DNA of 64,000 bases from Duganella sp. BJB476 (GTDB taxonomy: Bacteria > Pseudomonadota > Gammaproteobacteria > Burkholderiales > Burkholderiaceae_D). The notes beneath the pieces are model-generated. The model was not told where the DNA came from, searched no databases, and saw only the letters and a list, made by a program, of their open reading frames with translations. The stretch is taken from NCBI RefSeq assembly GCF_003416895.1, contig NZ_QVIO01000008.1:124001-188000 (forward strand), given 5' to 3'. Each line of letters begins with the position of its first letter. Position 1 is the stretch's first letter. Made by a program: the position numbers and the translations under genes. Shown here one piece after another: positions 7,212-17,529 of this stretch.

Positions 7212-8776
7212 TGTTGAAATTTTTACGCCTGCTGAAGATTCTGCGGGTATCGGTGCAATACGGCCTCGACGAAATCGCCATCTCCGGCCTGAAAAAACCG
7301 CGCATCGCCAAGCTGATCGACACCGTGTTCTTTTGGCGCGACCTGTCGGCGCCGCGCGGCGTGCGCCTGCGCATGGCGCTGGAAGACCTGGGGCCGATCT
7401 TCGTCAAGTTCGGCCAGGTGCTGTCGACCCGCCGCGACCTGATCCCGGCCGACCTGGTTGAGGAACTGTCGCGCCTGCAGGATCGCGTGCCGCCCTTCGA
7501 TTCCGACCTGGCCATCGCGCAGATCCGCAAGTCGCTGGGCGCCCATCCCGACCAGCTGTTCGCCAGTTTCGAGCGCACGCCGGTGGCGTCGGCCTCGATC
7601 GCGCAGGTGCACTTCGCCACGCTCAAGGACGGCAAGCAGGTGGCGGTCAAGGTGCTGCGTCCGGGCATGAAGAAGTCCATCGACGAGGATGTGGCGCTGA
7701 TGCACATCGCGGCCGAATGGATAGGCCGCATCTGGGCCGACAGCAAGCGCCTGAAGCCGAAGGAAGTGGTCGCCGAGTTCGACAAATACCTGCACGACGA
7801 GCTGGACCTGATGCGCGAGGCGGCCAACGCCAGCCAGCTGCGCCGCAACTTCGCCGATTCCAAGCTGCTGCTGGTGCCGGAGATGCATTGGGATTACTGC
7901 TCCAACAGCGTGATCGTGATGGAGCGCATGCACGGCATCCCGGTGTCGCAGATCGACCGCCTGGAAGCGGCCGGCGTGGACTTGAAAAAACTGTCCAGCG
8001 ACGGCGTCGAGATCTTCTTCACGCAGGTGTTCCGCGACGGCTTCTTCCACGCCGATATGCATCCGGGGAACATCCTGGTGTCGATCGATCCGCAGACTTT
8101 CGGCCGCTACATCGCGCTCGACTTCGGCATCGTCGGCACGCTGAACGACTTCGACAAGGATTACCTGTCGCAGAATTTCCTGGCCTTCTTCCGCCGCGAC
8201 TACAAGCGCGTGGCCGAGGCCCACATCGAGTCGGGCTGGGCGCCCAAGGAAACCCGCGTCGACGAGCTGGAGTCCGCCGTGCGCGCCTGCTGCGAGCCGA
8301 TCTTCGACCGGCCGCTGAAGGACATCTCCTTCGGCCAGATCCTGCTGCGCCTGTTCCAGACCTCGCGCCGCTTCAACGTCGAAGTGCAGCCGCAGCTGGT
8401 GCTGCTGCAAAAGACGCTGCTTAATATCGAAGGCCTGGGCCGCCAGCTGGATCCCGACCTGGACTTGTGGAAGACCGCCAAGCCCTACCTGGAAAACTGG
8501 ATGGCCGAGCAGGTCGGCTGGCAGGGCATGTGGCAGCGCCTGAAGGCGGAAGCGCCGCGCTACACCCACATCCTGCCGCAACTGCCGCGCCTGCTGCACC
8601 GCGCGCTGGAGCAGGGCGGCGAGAAGCCGTCCGATAACACTGAGCTGATCAAGGTGCTGATCCATGAACAGCAGCGCACCAACCGGCTGCTGAGCCTGGT
8701 GATTTACTTCGCCTGTGCTTTCGGCATCGGCGTCGCGGGCTACCAGCTGTACCTGCGCTGGCATCACGTCATCTGA
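7208..8776 (+). CDS. ubiB: Ubiquinone biosynthesis regulatory protein kinase UbiB
   Basis: UbiB is an atypical kinase/ATPase of the ABC1/ADCK family needed for ubiquinone synthesis. The 522-residue product shows the family KxGQ-type motif FVKFGQVLSTRRDL, the Ala-rich loop ASIAQVHFA, the VAVKV lysine strand, the catalytic loop HADMHPGNILV and the metal motif ALDFGIVG. Two C-terminal hydrophobic segments (LSLVIYFACAFGIGVAGYQLYL region) anchor it to the membrane. The start codon overlaps the ubiJ stop, and translation begins with two consecutive methionines. Confidence 0.96.
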   Translation: MMLKFLRLLKILRVSVQYGLDEIAISGLKKPRIAKLIDTVFFWRDLSAPRGVRLRMALEDLGPIFVKFGQVLSTRRDLIPADLVEELSRLQDRVPPFDSDLAIAQIRKSLGAHPDQLFASFERTPVASASIAQVHFATLKDGKQVAVKVLRPGMKKSIDEDVALMHIAAEWIGRIWADSKRLKPKEVVAEFDKYLHDELDLMREAANASQLRRNFADSKLLLVPEMHWDYCSNSVIVMERMHGIPVSQIDRLEAAGVDLKKLSSDGVEIFFTQVFRDGFFHADMHPGNILVSIDPQTFGRYIALDFGIVGTLNDFDKDYLSQNFLAFFRRDYKRVAEAHIESGWAPKETRVDELESAVRACCEPIFDRPLKDISFGQILLRLFQTSRRFNVEVQPQLVLLQKTLLNIEGLGRQLDPDLDLWKTAKPYLENWMAEQVGWQGMWQRLKAEAPRYTHILPQLPRLLHRALEQGGEKPSDNTELIKVLIHEQQRTNRLLSLVIYFACAFGIGVAGYQLYLRWHHVI

Positions 8777-8778
8777 CC

Positions 8779-9375
8779 ATGGTGGACTTCGCACAGCGCG
8801 ACCCGATGTCGCCGGCGTTCTGGGACGAGCGCTTCGAGCGCCAGTTCACGCCCTGGGACCGGGGCGGCGTGCCGCAGGCCCTGCGCGACTTCGCCGCCGC
8901 CAGCGCGCCGCTGACGACGCTGATACCTGGCTGCGGCTCGGCCTACGAGCTGGCCTACCTGGCCGATGCGGGTTGGGACGCGGTGGCCATCGATTTCTCG
9001 CCGGCTGCGGTGGCGGCGGGCAAGGCGGCGGTCGGACCGCACGCGGCGCGCGTGGTCGAGGCCGATTTCTTCGCCTGGCAGCCGGAAAGTCCCTTGCAAC
9101 TGATCTACGAGCGCGCCTTCCTGTGCGCCTTGCCGCGCGCGATGCGGCCGCAGGTGGCGGCGCGCTGGGCGGCCTTGCTGGCGCCGGGGGCGCTGCTGGC
9201 CGGCTATTTCTTCTTCGACGATGCGCCCAAGGGCCCGCCGTTCGGCATCACGCGCGCCGAGCTGGAAGCCTTGCTGAAGGACGACTTCGAGTGCATCGCC
9301 GACGACGCCGTCAGCGATTCCATCCCCGTGTTCGAGGGCAAGGAGCGCTGGATGGTGTGGCGCCGCCGGGGCTAA
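8779..9375 (+). CDS. TPMT-family SAM-dependent methyltransferase
   Basis: The 198-residue protein belongs to the thiopurine S-methyltransferase family. The N-terminal FWDERFERQFTPWDRGG is the family opening, SAM motif I is LIPGCGSAYELAYLADAG, and AIDFSPAAV and FLCALP follow at the expected places. Bacterial members methylate thio-, seleno- or telluro-compounds; the natural substrate is not evident here. It begins 2 bases after ubiB and is probably co-transcribed. Confidence 0.85.
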   Translation: MVDFAQRDPMSPAFWDERFERQFTPWDRGGVPQALRDFAAASAPLTTLIPGCGSAYELAYLADAGWDAVAIDFSPAAVAAGKAAVGPHAARVVEADFFAWQPESPLQLIYERAFLCALPRAMRPQVAARWAALLAPGALLAGYFFFDDAPKGPPFGITRAELEALLKDDFECIADDAVSDSIPVFEGKERWMVWRRRG

Positions 9376-9481
9376 ATCGGCGGCTGACGGCGCCCGGCCG
9401 CCCCTTGGCTGGAGGAAACAGGCAGGCGGGCGGCAAAAAGCTTTATAATTCAGGGTTTTGATGATTTTTGCGGAGTAATAG

Positions 9482-9769
9482 ATGCCGATCTACGCCTACC
9501 GCTGCGAGGCATGTGGTTTTGCCAAGGATGTCTTGCAGAAGATGTCCGACCCGCAGCTGACTGTTTGCCTGTCGTGTGGCAAAGAGACGTTTAAGAAACA
9601 ATTGACCGCAGCCGGCTTCCAGTTGAAGGGTTCCGGCTGGTATGTGACCGATTTCCGTGGCGGCACGCCGCCGGCGACCGGCACCGCGAGCGGACCGGCT
9701 GCGCCCGCCCCGACGGAGACGCCGGCGGCCGCGCCTGCCGCGCCCGCCTCCGGCACGAAGTCGGACTGA
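9482..9769 (+). CDS. FmdB-family zinc-ribbon protein
   Basis: The 95-residue product begins MPIYAYRCEACG and has a second CLSCG pair, forming the CxxC...CxxC zinc ribbon of the FmdB/CxxC_CxxC_SSSS family. The conserved GSGWYVTDFRG follows, then an Ala/Pro-rich disordered tail. Family members are small putative regulatory or nucleic-acid-binding proteins of unknown role. In Burkholderiales this gene regularly precedes DUF502 and aspS, as here. An AT-richer region with a GCGGAGTAAT ribosome site precedes the start. Confidence 0.88.
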   Translation: MPIYAYRCEACGFAKDVLQKMSDPQLTVCLSCGKETFKKQLTAAGFQLKGSGWYVTDFRGGTPPATGTASGPAAPAPTETPAAAPAAPASGTKSD

Positions 9770-9794
9770 AGCACACCCACTCTAAGAGTAATCG

Positions 9795-10412
9795 ATGCGT
9801 AAATATTTCATTACCGGCTTGCTGATCCTGGTGCCCCTGGCGATTACCGCCTGGGTGCTGAACCTGGTCATCAGCACCATGGACCAGTCCCTGCTGTTTG
9901 TGCCGGAACGCTGGCAGCCGCGTACCCTGATCGGCTTCGATATTCCCGGCCTGGGCACGCTGCTGACGATCCTGATCGTGTTCGTGACCGGCCTGCTGAC
10001 CAACAACCTGGTCGGCAACTACGTGGTCAAGCTGTGGGAAAAACTGCTGACCCGCATCCCGGTCGTCAGTTCGCTGTATTCCAGCGTCAAGCAAGTGTCC
10101 GACACGCTGTTCTCGTCGTCCGGCAATGCCTTCCGCAAGGCGGTGCTGATCCCGTATCCGCACCAGAACTCGTGGACCATCGCCTTCCTGACCGGCACCC
10201 CCGGCGGCGACGTCAAGAACCACCTGGTGGGCGACTATGTCAGCGTCTACATCCCGACCACGCCGAACCCGACGTCGGGCTTTTTCCTGATGATGGCGCG
10301 CAAGGACGTGGTCGAGCTCGACATGTCCGTCGATGCGGCGCTGAAGTACATCGTTTCGATGGGCGTGGTGTCGCCGGAAGACGCGCCCAAGGCCATCGAG
10401 ATCGCCAAATAA
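9795..10412 (+). CDS. DUF502 family membrane protein
   Basis: The 205-residue protein has two N-terminal transmembrane segments (YFITGLLILVPLAITAWVLN and LLTILIVFVTGLLTN) and a conserved cytoplasmic part with IPVVSSLYSSVKQVSDTL and the PNPTSGFFLMM segment diagnostic of DUF502. The function is unknown; plant homologues (COV) affect vascular patterning. The gene lies between the FmdB-like gene and aspS, its standard position in this group. Confidence 0.9.
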   Translation: MRKYFITGLLILVPLAITAWVLNLVISTMDQSLLFVPERWQPRTLIGFDIPGLGTLLTILIVFVTGLLTNNLVGNYVVKLWEKLLTRIPVVSSLYSSVKQVSDTLFSSSGNAFRKAVLIPYPHQNSWTIAFLTGTPGGDVKNHLVGDYVSVYIPTTPNPTSGFFLMMARKDVVELDMSVDAALKYIVSMGVVSPEDAPKAIEIAK

Positions 10413-10452
10413 AAGATTAACTGAGTAACTTAACCTGAACCGAGAAATAAAC

Positions 10453-12261
<1,809 letters not shown>

Positions 12262-12269
12262 TTGCAATG

Positions 12270-12297
12270 GAAAGGGCGCTTCGGCGCCTTTTCTTTT
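12270..12297 (+). terminator. Rho-independent terminator after aspS with UUCG tetraloop
   Basis: Bases 12270-12279 pair with 12284-12293 (ten pairs, one G-T) around a TTCG tetraloop, followed by a TTTTA tail. It lies 8 bases after the aspS stop and ends 10 bases before the nudB ATG, so nudB is likely read from leakage or its own start. Confidence 0.8.
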
Positions 12298-12306
12298 ATC
12301 CGAACT

Positions 12307-12759
12307 ATGAAGCCTTACAAGATTCCCGAGTCGGTGCTGGTGGTGATCCACACGGCCGACCTGCAAGTGCTGCTGATCGAACGCGCCGACCGGCCGGGTT
12401 ACTGGCAATCGGTGACCGGCTCGCTGGACGCGCTCGACGAGCCCTTGCTGGACACCGCACGCCGCGAGCTGTTCGAGGAAACCGGCATCGTCGCCGACGG
12501 TGAACGCATCGTGCTGCGCGACTGGCAGCTGTCCAACATCTACACGATCTATCCGGTGTGGCGCCACCGCTATGCGCCCGGCGTGACGGAAAATACCGAG
12601 CACGTCTTCAGCGTCGAAGTCTCGCGCGACATCGCCATCAAGCTGGCCCCGCGCGAGCACCTGAACCACGTCTGGCTGCCGTATCTGGAAGCGGCCGACA
12701 AATGCTTCTCCTCCTCCAACGCCGAAGCCGTGCTTCAGCTACCCCAGCAGATCCGCTAG
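12307..12759 (+). CDS. nudB: Dihydroneopterin triphosphate diphosphatase (Nudix, NudB)
   Basis: The 150-residue product is a Nudix hydrolase with the box G-x-L-x-x-L-D-E...RRELFEETGI and the N-terminal YKIPESVLVVIHT typical of NudB. NudB removes pyrophosphate from dihydroneopterin triphosphate in folate synthesis. Downstream of aspS is the usual NudB location in beta- and gammaproteobacteria, which supports the assignment. The start chosen is the ATG giving MKPYKIPES; a longer frame reads back through the aspS terminator. Confidence 0.9.
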   Translation: MKPYKIPESVLVVIHTADLQVLLIERADRPGYWQSVTGSLDALDEPLLDTARRELFEETGIVADGERIVLRDWQLSNIYTIYPVWRHRYAPGVTENTEHVFSVEVSRDIAIKLAPREHLNHVWLPYLEAADKCFSSSNAEAVLQLPQQIR

Positions 12760-12833
12760 CTTGTGTCGCCTCAAATGGCGACTAGCAGTCCCGACGCATA
12801 CTCGGAAATCCGTATCGATTTCTGGAGCATGTC

Positions 12834-13073
12834 ATGCCAGTGCTGTTGCGGTTCAAAGGCTACCGGTTCTATTTTTTTAGTCACGAGTTTGGTGAGCCTC
12901 CGCACGTCCACGTAGATAAGGATGGCAAGACCGCAAAGTTCTGGATTGAAAGCCTGACCGTAGTGCGGAACAGGCGCTTTACGCCGCTTGAATTGCGTGA
13001 AATTGAGCGTATTATTTCTCGCTATCGTCTGGATTTCTTGAGGAGATGGAATGACTACTTTGACGATCCCTGA
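12834..13073 (+). CDS. DUF4160 domain protein
   Basis: The small 79-residue protein matches DUF4160: MPVLLRFKGYRFYFFSHE, then EPPHVHVDKDGKTAKFW. A TGGAG ribosome site precedes it. DUF4160 genes are typically followed by a DUF2442 gene, as here with a 23-base overlap. The pair has been proposed as toxin-antitoxin-like or of unknown accessory function. The segment is AT-richer than its aspS/nudB surroundings, consistent with acquisition. Confidence 0.85.
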   Translation: MPVLLRFKGYRFYFFSHEFGEPPHVHVDKDGKTAKFWIESLTVVRNRRFTPLELREIERIISRYRLDFLRRWNDYFDDP

Positions 13074-13323
13074 TGAACGTATCAAAGGTGTCTCGTTCGA
13101 TGCGGATTCACTCACTGTTGAGCTTATGGATGGCCGCCGCATCAGTACTCCTCTCGCTTGGTATCCTCGGTTGGCTAGCGCGACTCTTCCAGAGCTTGAG
13201 CGATGGGAAATCATCGGTGATGGTGATGGTTTGCATTGGGAGCAGTTTGACGAGGACTTAAGCGTTGAGGGAATGTTGCGAGGTTTTCCGGCAGCAGGCT
13301 TTCGAGCCGGCGTAAAACGCTGA
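13051..13323 (+). CDS. DUF2442 domain protein
   Basis: The 90-residue partner of the DUF4160 gene. The core (FDADSLTVELMDGRRISTPLAWYPRL) is the DUF2442 signature, followed by WEIIGDGDGLHWEQFDEDLSVEGML. The ATG lies inside the DUF4160 gene in another frame with an AGGAG ribosome site. DUF2442 proteins accompany DUF4160 as a mobile two-gene unit; related folds are found in NadS-type antitoxin-like proteins. Molecular activity is not known. Confidence 0.85.
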   Translation: MTTLTIPDERIKGVSFDADSLTVELMDGRRISTPLAWYPRLASATLPELERWEIIGDGDGLHWEQFDEDLSVEGMLRGFPAAGFRAGVKR

Positions 13324-13388
13324 GCGCCAGCAGGCGGTATGTGCGACGGCGTACGCCCACATCGCGGACTCAGGGTTAGAATAGACGG

Positions 13389-14204
13389 ATGAAAATCCGA
13401 GTCGCGACCTACAACATCCACAAGGGCGTATCCGCCATCCGCAGCGAGCCGCGGGTGCTGGCGCTCAAGCAGGCGATTGGTCTGTTCGACGCCGATGTGG
13501 TTTTTTTGCAAGAGGTGCAGGGCAAGCACGACTTGAACGCCGCCAAGTACGGCGCCGAACACTTCGGCCACAAGCACTGGCCCGCCGCGGCGCAGCACGA
13601 GTATTTCGCCGGCGAGTCGCGCCACGCCCATGCCGCCTACGGCATGAACGCGATCTACGACCATGGCCATCACGGCAACGCACTGCTGAGCGCGTTCCCT
13701 ATCGCCAACCAGGCCAACCACGACGTCTCCGACCACGCCTACGAACAGCGCGGCATCCTGCACTGCGTGCTGAATACGCCGCACGGCACGGTGCATTGCT
13801 ATGTGGTGCACCTGGGCCTGTTCGAAGCGGGCCGCCGCCGCCAGACCCAGGCGCTGATCTCGGCCGTGCGCGCGTCCGCGCCCGACGGCGAGCCGGTCAT
13901 CATCGCCGGTGATTTCAACGACTGGCGCAACACCCTCAGCAGCGAATTGCGCAACGCGCTCGGCGTGGTCGAGGCCTTCGACCAGATCGGCACCAACTCC
14001 GCGCTCGACGAGATCGTGCGCACGCTGCGCCGCAAATCCAGCGTCAATCCGGCGCGCACCTTTCCGGCGGCGCTACCGTTCTTCCGGCTGGATCGCATCT
14101 ACGTGCGCGGCTTCAAGGTCGAGGCGGCGGAGGTGATGCACGGCAGCCTGTGGGCCAAGCTGTCCGACCACGCCCCCATCGTCGCCAGCCTGACGCTGGC
14201 CTGA
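13389..14204 (+). CDS. Endonuclease/exonuclease/phosphatase family protein
   Basis: The 271-residue protein has the EEP fold: VATYNIHKG (Asn), the catalytic FLQEV glutamate, GNALLSAFPI, the YVVHLGL histidine, GDFNDWRN and the terminal SDHAPIVASL. All metal and catalytic residues are present, so it should be an active phosphodiesterase on nucleic acid or lipid headgroups. It has no signal peptide. In this family of genomes it precedes clsB and may act in phospholipid metabolism; here a substrate-binding-protein gene lies between them on the other strand. Confidence 0.85.
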   Translation: MKIRVATYNIHKGVSAIRSEPRVLALKQAIGLFDADVVFLQEVQGKHDLNAAKYGAEHFGHKHWPAAAQHEYFAGESRHAHAAYGMNAIYDHGHHGNALLSAFPIANQANHDVSDHAYEQRGILHCVLNTPHGTVHCYVVHLGLFEAGRRRQTQALISAVRASAPDGEPVIIAGDFNDWRNTLSSELRNALGVVEAFDQIGTNSALDEIVRTLRRKSSVNPARTFPAALPFFRLDRIYVRGFKVEAAEVMHGSLWAKLSDHAPIVASLTLA

Positions 14205-14205
14205 A

Positions 14206-15006
14206 CTATTTGCGGCCCAGCGTCGCGCTGTCGAGCTTGACGTCGAGGTCTTGCAGGCTGGCGTTCAGCATGGCGATGTTGGTCTTGTTGGCCACCAGCT
14301 CCTTGAGCCGCGCCTCGAACGCGTCGAGATGGCGGGTGCAGGGGCTGAACTTGGAGAAGGCGTAGTAGTTCTTGTCTTCCGCCAGGAAGGGACGCATCGC
14401 CACGATCTGCGCGTTGCGGCCATGACGCGCCAGCCAGGCCTCGCCGGTGAACAGGCCGCTCACGAAATAGTCGATGCGGCCCAGGCCCAGCTTGCGGAAA
14501 TTGCTGTCCGCCGTGCCCGATTCCTCCAGCCGCAGATTGGCGGCGGCAAATTGCGAGAACTCCTGGCCGAAGGTGTTGCCCAGCGCGATGCCGCCCTTGT
14601 GGCTGGCCAGGTCTTGCCAGGTGTTGAAGATGAAGGCGCGCTGGCGCGGAACGAACACCGCCACCGGATTGGGAAACGCCGGCGTGCGCACAAAGTCCAG
14701 GTAGCGTTCGCGCTCCGGCTGGATTTTCAGCGTCGCCACCAGATCGATCTTGCCGATCGAGGCATTGGCCAGCACCCGCTTCCACGGGCCGACATAGCGC
14801 ACTTCATAGGGGATCTTCAGGTCGGACAGGATGCGGGTGGCGAGGTCGATGCTGGGGCCGCGCAACTCCTTGCCGTCGTACCAGTGCAGCGGCGGATAGT
14901 CGGGATCGGCGGACACCACCACCTTGGGGCAGTCGCCATCGAGCTCGGCGGCGGTGGCCTGGGCCCAGCACACTGCCAGCATCATCAGTAGACTACGGGT
15001 CGGCAT
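14206..15006 (-). CDS. Periplasmic amino-acid-type substrate-binding protein
   Basis: The 266-residue product has a signal peptide (MPTRSLLMMLAVCWAQATAA) and a type 2 periplasmic-binding fold (SBP family 3): VVVSADPDYPPLHWYDG, GPSIDLATRILSDL, IDLVATLKIQPERERYLDFVR. No permease or ATPase is adjacent, so it may be a stand-alone sensor or receptor, as is common in Oxalobacteraceae. It converges on the EEP gene with one base between the stops and is divergent from clsB. Confidence 0.82.
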   Translation of the reverse strand: MPTRSLLMMLAVCWAQATAAELDGDCPKVVVSADPDYPPLHWYDGKELRGPSIDLATRILSDLKIPYEVRYVGPWKRVLANASIGKIDLVATLKIQPERERYLDFVRTPAFPNPVAVFVPRQRAFIFNTWQDLASHKGGIALGNTFGQEFSQFAAANLRLEESGTADSNFRKLGLGRIDYFVSGLFTGEAWLARHGRNAQIVAMRPFLAEDKNYYAFSKFSPCTRHLDAFEARLKELVANKTNIAMLNASLQDLDVKLDSATLGRK

Positions 15007-15093
15007 CCATCATGCTCCAAGGGGGTTGCAATTTATTATAGACTCGTTTCCATGGAAGCGCCTTATTTCGGAACTCAAGGGTAGAATCCAGCT

Positions 15094-16257
15094 ATGCGCT
15101 CAGTAAATTTTATCGCCGACAATGAAGTCACCTTGCTCCACACGGGCACCGATTTCTTTCCTGCGCTGATAGCCGCGATCGACGCCGCCCGCTACGAGGT
15201 GTATTTCGAGACCTATATCTTTGCCGGCGACGACACCGGCACCGCCGTGCTGGCCGCGCTGAGCGGTGCAGCGCAGCGCGGCGTGCAGGTGCGCATGATC
15301 ACCGACTGGTGGGGCACCGGCCGCCGCCAGATCAACAGCATGCACGAACGGCTGGTGGCGGCCGGGGTCGAGCACCGCATCTTCAATCCCTGGTTCAAGC
15401 GCGGCGTCACCCGCACCCACCGCAAGATCTGCGTGGTCGACCGCGAGGTCGCCTTCGTTGGCGGCATCAACATCAACGACGATATGTACTGCGATTACAA
15501 CCACGCGATCAGCCTGTCGGCGCCGCGCTGGGATTTCGCGGTGCAGGTGCGCGGGCCGCTGGTGGCGGCCATCCAGCTGGAGGCGCTGACCCAGTGGCGC
15601 CGCCTGGGCAAGCTGGGCATCATCAAGCGGATCGGCCTGTTCCGCGACATGCGCAAGGTGAACAAGATCGCCCGCGAGAACATGGTGCAGGCCGGCTTCG
15701 TGGTGCGCGACAATCTGCGCAACCGCAGGACGATACAGCGCGCCTACATGCAGGCGCTGGGGCGCGCGCGCAAGAGCGTGCTGCTGGCCAATCCGTATTT
15801 CGCGCCGGGCGCCAGGTTCCGCCATGCGCTGGCGGCGGCGGCCCAGCGCGGCGTCGAGGTCACGCTGCTGATCGGCGTCGGCGAAATCTGGTTGCAGGAC
15901 GCGGTCGCGCATTCCTTCTACCCGAAGCTGCTTGCGGCCGGCGTCAAAGTGGTGGAATATCACAAGACCCAGTTGCATGCCAAGGTGGCGGTAATCGACG
16001 ACGACTGGGCGACCGTGGGCTCCAGCAATGTGGACGGCTTGAGCCTGTTTTTAAACCAGGAAGCGAATGTGGTGATCAAGGATGCGGTCTTCGCGCAAAA
16101 CCTGCGCCAGCACATCGAGGCCGCCATCGCCGATGGCGTGCCGGTCAACTACGCCGACTTCGAGCACGTCGGCCGCTTCCGCCGTGTCGGCTACGAGATC
16201 GCGTTTTTCGCGTACAAGCTGGCGATGCGGATTTTCGCAGTGGGGAAATACGCTTGA
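15094..16257 (+). CDS. clsB: Cardiolipin synthase B (phospholipase D superfamily)
   Basis: The 387-residue protein has two HxKxxxxD catalytic motifs, starting at H109 (HRKICVVD) and H295 (HAKVAVID), each followed by the conserved GGxNIND or SSNVDGLS segment. This is the architecture of ClsB, which makes cardiolipin by transfer of a phosphatidyl group. N-terminal FYFETYIFAGD-like sequence (EVYFETYIFAGDDTG) matches the cls family. The Hsp15-like gene overlaps its 3' end. Placement two genes from an EEP protein is typical for Burkholderiales clsB. Confidence 0.9.
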   Translation: MRSVNFIADNEVTLLHTGTDFFPALIAAIDAARYEVYFETYIFAGDDTGTAVLAALSGAAQRGVQVRMITDWWGTGRRQINSMHERLVAAGVEHRIFNPWFKRGVTRTHRKICVVDREVAFVGGININDDMYCDYNHAISLSAPRWDFAVQVRGPLVAAIQLEALTQWRRLGKLGIIKRIGLFRDMRKVNKIARENMVQAGFVVRDNLRNRRTIQRAYMQALGRARKSVLLANPYFAPGARFRHALAAAAQRGVEVTLLIGVGEIWLQDAVAHSFYPKLLAAGVKVVEYHKTQLHAKVAVIDDDWATVGSSNVDGLSLFLNQEANVVIKDAVFAQNLRQHIEAAIADGVPVNYADFEHVGRFRRVGYEIAFFAYKLAMRIFAVGKYA

Positions 16258-16631
16258 GCGATAGTGTCAGACTGGATAAATGGCTGTGGGCCGCGCGCTT
16301 CTTCAAGACCCGTTCGCTGGCCACCGAGGCGGTCGATAGCGGCAAGGTCAAGCTCGACGGCGACAAGGTCAAGCCGGCGCGCGCGGTGCGCATCGGCGAC
16401 ACCTTGGACATCGACAACGGCTCCGACCGCTGGGAAGTCGACGTGATGAACCTGTCCGACGTGCGGGCGGCGGCGCCGATCGCCCGCAACCTGTACGAGG
16501 AAACCGACGCCAGCGTCGCGCGCCGCGCGACCGTGGCCGAACAGCGCAAGATGTTCCGCGAACCCAGCGCGGATTTCAAAGGGCGGCCGACCAAGCGCGA
16601 CCGCCGTCAATTAGGCAAATTCAGCGATTAA
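16254..16631 (+). CDS. RNA-binding S4-domain protein (Hsp15-like)
   Basis: The frame opens with TTG at 16254 overlapping the clsB stop (TTGA), preceded by GGGGA; no ATG is suitably placed. The 125-residue product starts MSDSVRLDKWLWAARFFKTRS and carries the S4 fold (AVDSGKVKLDGDKVKPARAV). The basic C-terminal tail (KGRPTKRDRRQLGKF) is the hallmark of Hsp15, the heat-shock ribosome-rescue factor that binds 50S subunits carrying stalled peptidyl-tRNA. Translational coupling to clsB is likely. Confidence 0.88.
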   Translation: MSDSVRLDKWLWAARFFKTRSLATEAVDSGKVKLDGDKVKPARAVRIGDTLDIDNGSDRWEVDVMNLSDVRAAAPIARNLYEETDASVARRATVAEQRKMFREPSADFKGRPTKRDRRQLGKFSD

Positions 16632-16636
16632 TCCCC

Positions 16637-16664
16637 AACCCGCGCCAGACCGCCGCGCGGGGTT
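16637..16664 (+). terminator. Possible terminator hairpin after the S4-domain gene
   Basis: Bases 16637-16645 (AACCCGCGC) pair with 16655-16664 (GCGCGGGGTT) with one bulged base, 5 bases after the stop. There is no T-run, so termination may be weak or Rho-assisted. Confidence 0.35.
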
Positions 16665-16709
16665 AGTTGCTATGCCGCAGTAATAGAACGCCGCCTCTAA
16701 CACTAGCGT

Positions 16710-16738
16710 TTGACTTTTACCCCTCAGTGGATAATAGT
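16710..16738 (+). promoter_or_regulatory. Candidate sigma-70 promoter for the TetR gene
   Basis: TTGACT at 16710-16715 and AATAGT at 16733-16738 are separated by 17 bases in the AT-rich 220-base gap before the TetR gene. The -35 matches five of six consensus bases, the -10 four. Confidence 0.4.
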
Positions 16739-16853
16739 ACGAGCGTTCGCAATTCTTTTCACACGGAGTAAATTCAAGTGGAGCAGAATGCTCTTTTCTC
16801 TCCATGAATAATTTACCTTGGGATGCAATCTTATTAATACATCAACTAAATTT

Positions 16854-17474
16854 ATGCGCAAAGGCGAACTGACACGCGCGGCAATCCTGGATGTGGCGCT
16901 GGACCTGGCCAGCCGGGATGGTCTTGAAGGCCTGACCATCGGATTGCTCGCGGACAAGATGAACATGAGCAAGTCCGGCGTGTTCGCCCACTTCGGCTCG
17001 CGTGAAGATTTGCAGTTGGAAGTACTGAAGCTGTACCACCATCGTTTCGAGCAGGAAGTGTTTTTCCCCAGCGTCAAGGAGCCGCGCGGTATCCAGCGGC
17101 TCAAGTCGATGTTTGCGCGCTGGGTCAAGCGGGTCAGCGTGGAAGTGGCCTCGGGCTGCATCTACATCAGCGGCGCGGTGGAGTATGACGACCGTCCTGG
17201 TCCGATCCGCGAAGAGCTGATGGCCATGGTCGGCGCCTGGCAGGGCGCGCTGCTGCGCTGCGTGCAGCAATGCGTCGAAAGCGGCGACCTCAAGAGCGAC
17301 ACCGACCCGCAGCAGCTGGTGTACGAGATGTACGGCCTGATCCTGGCACTGCACCACGATGCGCGCTTCCTGCGCATCCCGGGCAGCCTGGGCCGGGCCG
17401 GCACCGGCTTCGAGCGCTTGATCGAAACGTACCGTAATCCGCAAACGCCGTCAGCGGTGGTGGCACAGCAATAA
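16854..17474 (+). CDS. TetR/AcrR-family regulator of the beta-oxidation cluster
   Basis: The 206-residue protein begins MRKGELTRAAILDVALDLA and has a TetR helix-turn-helix (LTIGLLADKMNMSKSGVFAHFGSR region) with a C-terminal ligand-binding helical domain. It stands directly upstream of, and in the same direction as, the acyl-CoA dehydrogenase gene, 55 bases away. The natural inference is that it represses this fatty-acid oxidation cluster and responds to acyl-CoA, like PsrA or FadR of other proteobacteria. The ligand is not shown by the sequence. An upstream TTG in frame would add 12 residues but the RKGELTR start is family-like. Confidence 0.88.
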   Translation: MRKGELTRAAILDVALDLASRDGLEGLTIGLLADKMNMSKSGVFAHFGSREDLQLEVLKLYHHRFEQEVFFPSVKEPRGIQRLKSMFARWVKRVSVEVASGCIYISGAVEYDDRPGPIREELMAMVGAWQGALLRCVQQCVESGDLKSDTDPQQLVYEMYGLILALHHDARFLRIPGSLGRAGTGFERLIETYRNPQTPSAVVAQQ

Positions 17475-17529
17475 CGTAAAAAACACTCATTCACATCGTA
17501 ATCATTACAAAAGTCATCAGGAGAAAATC

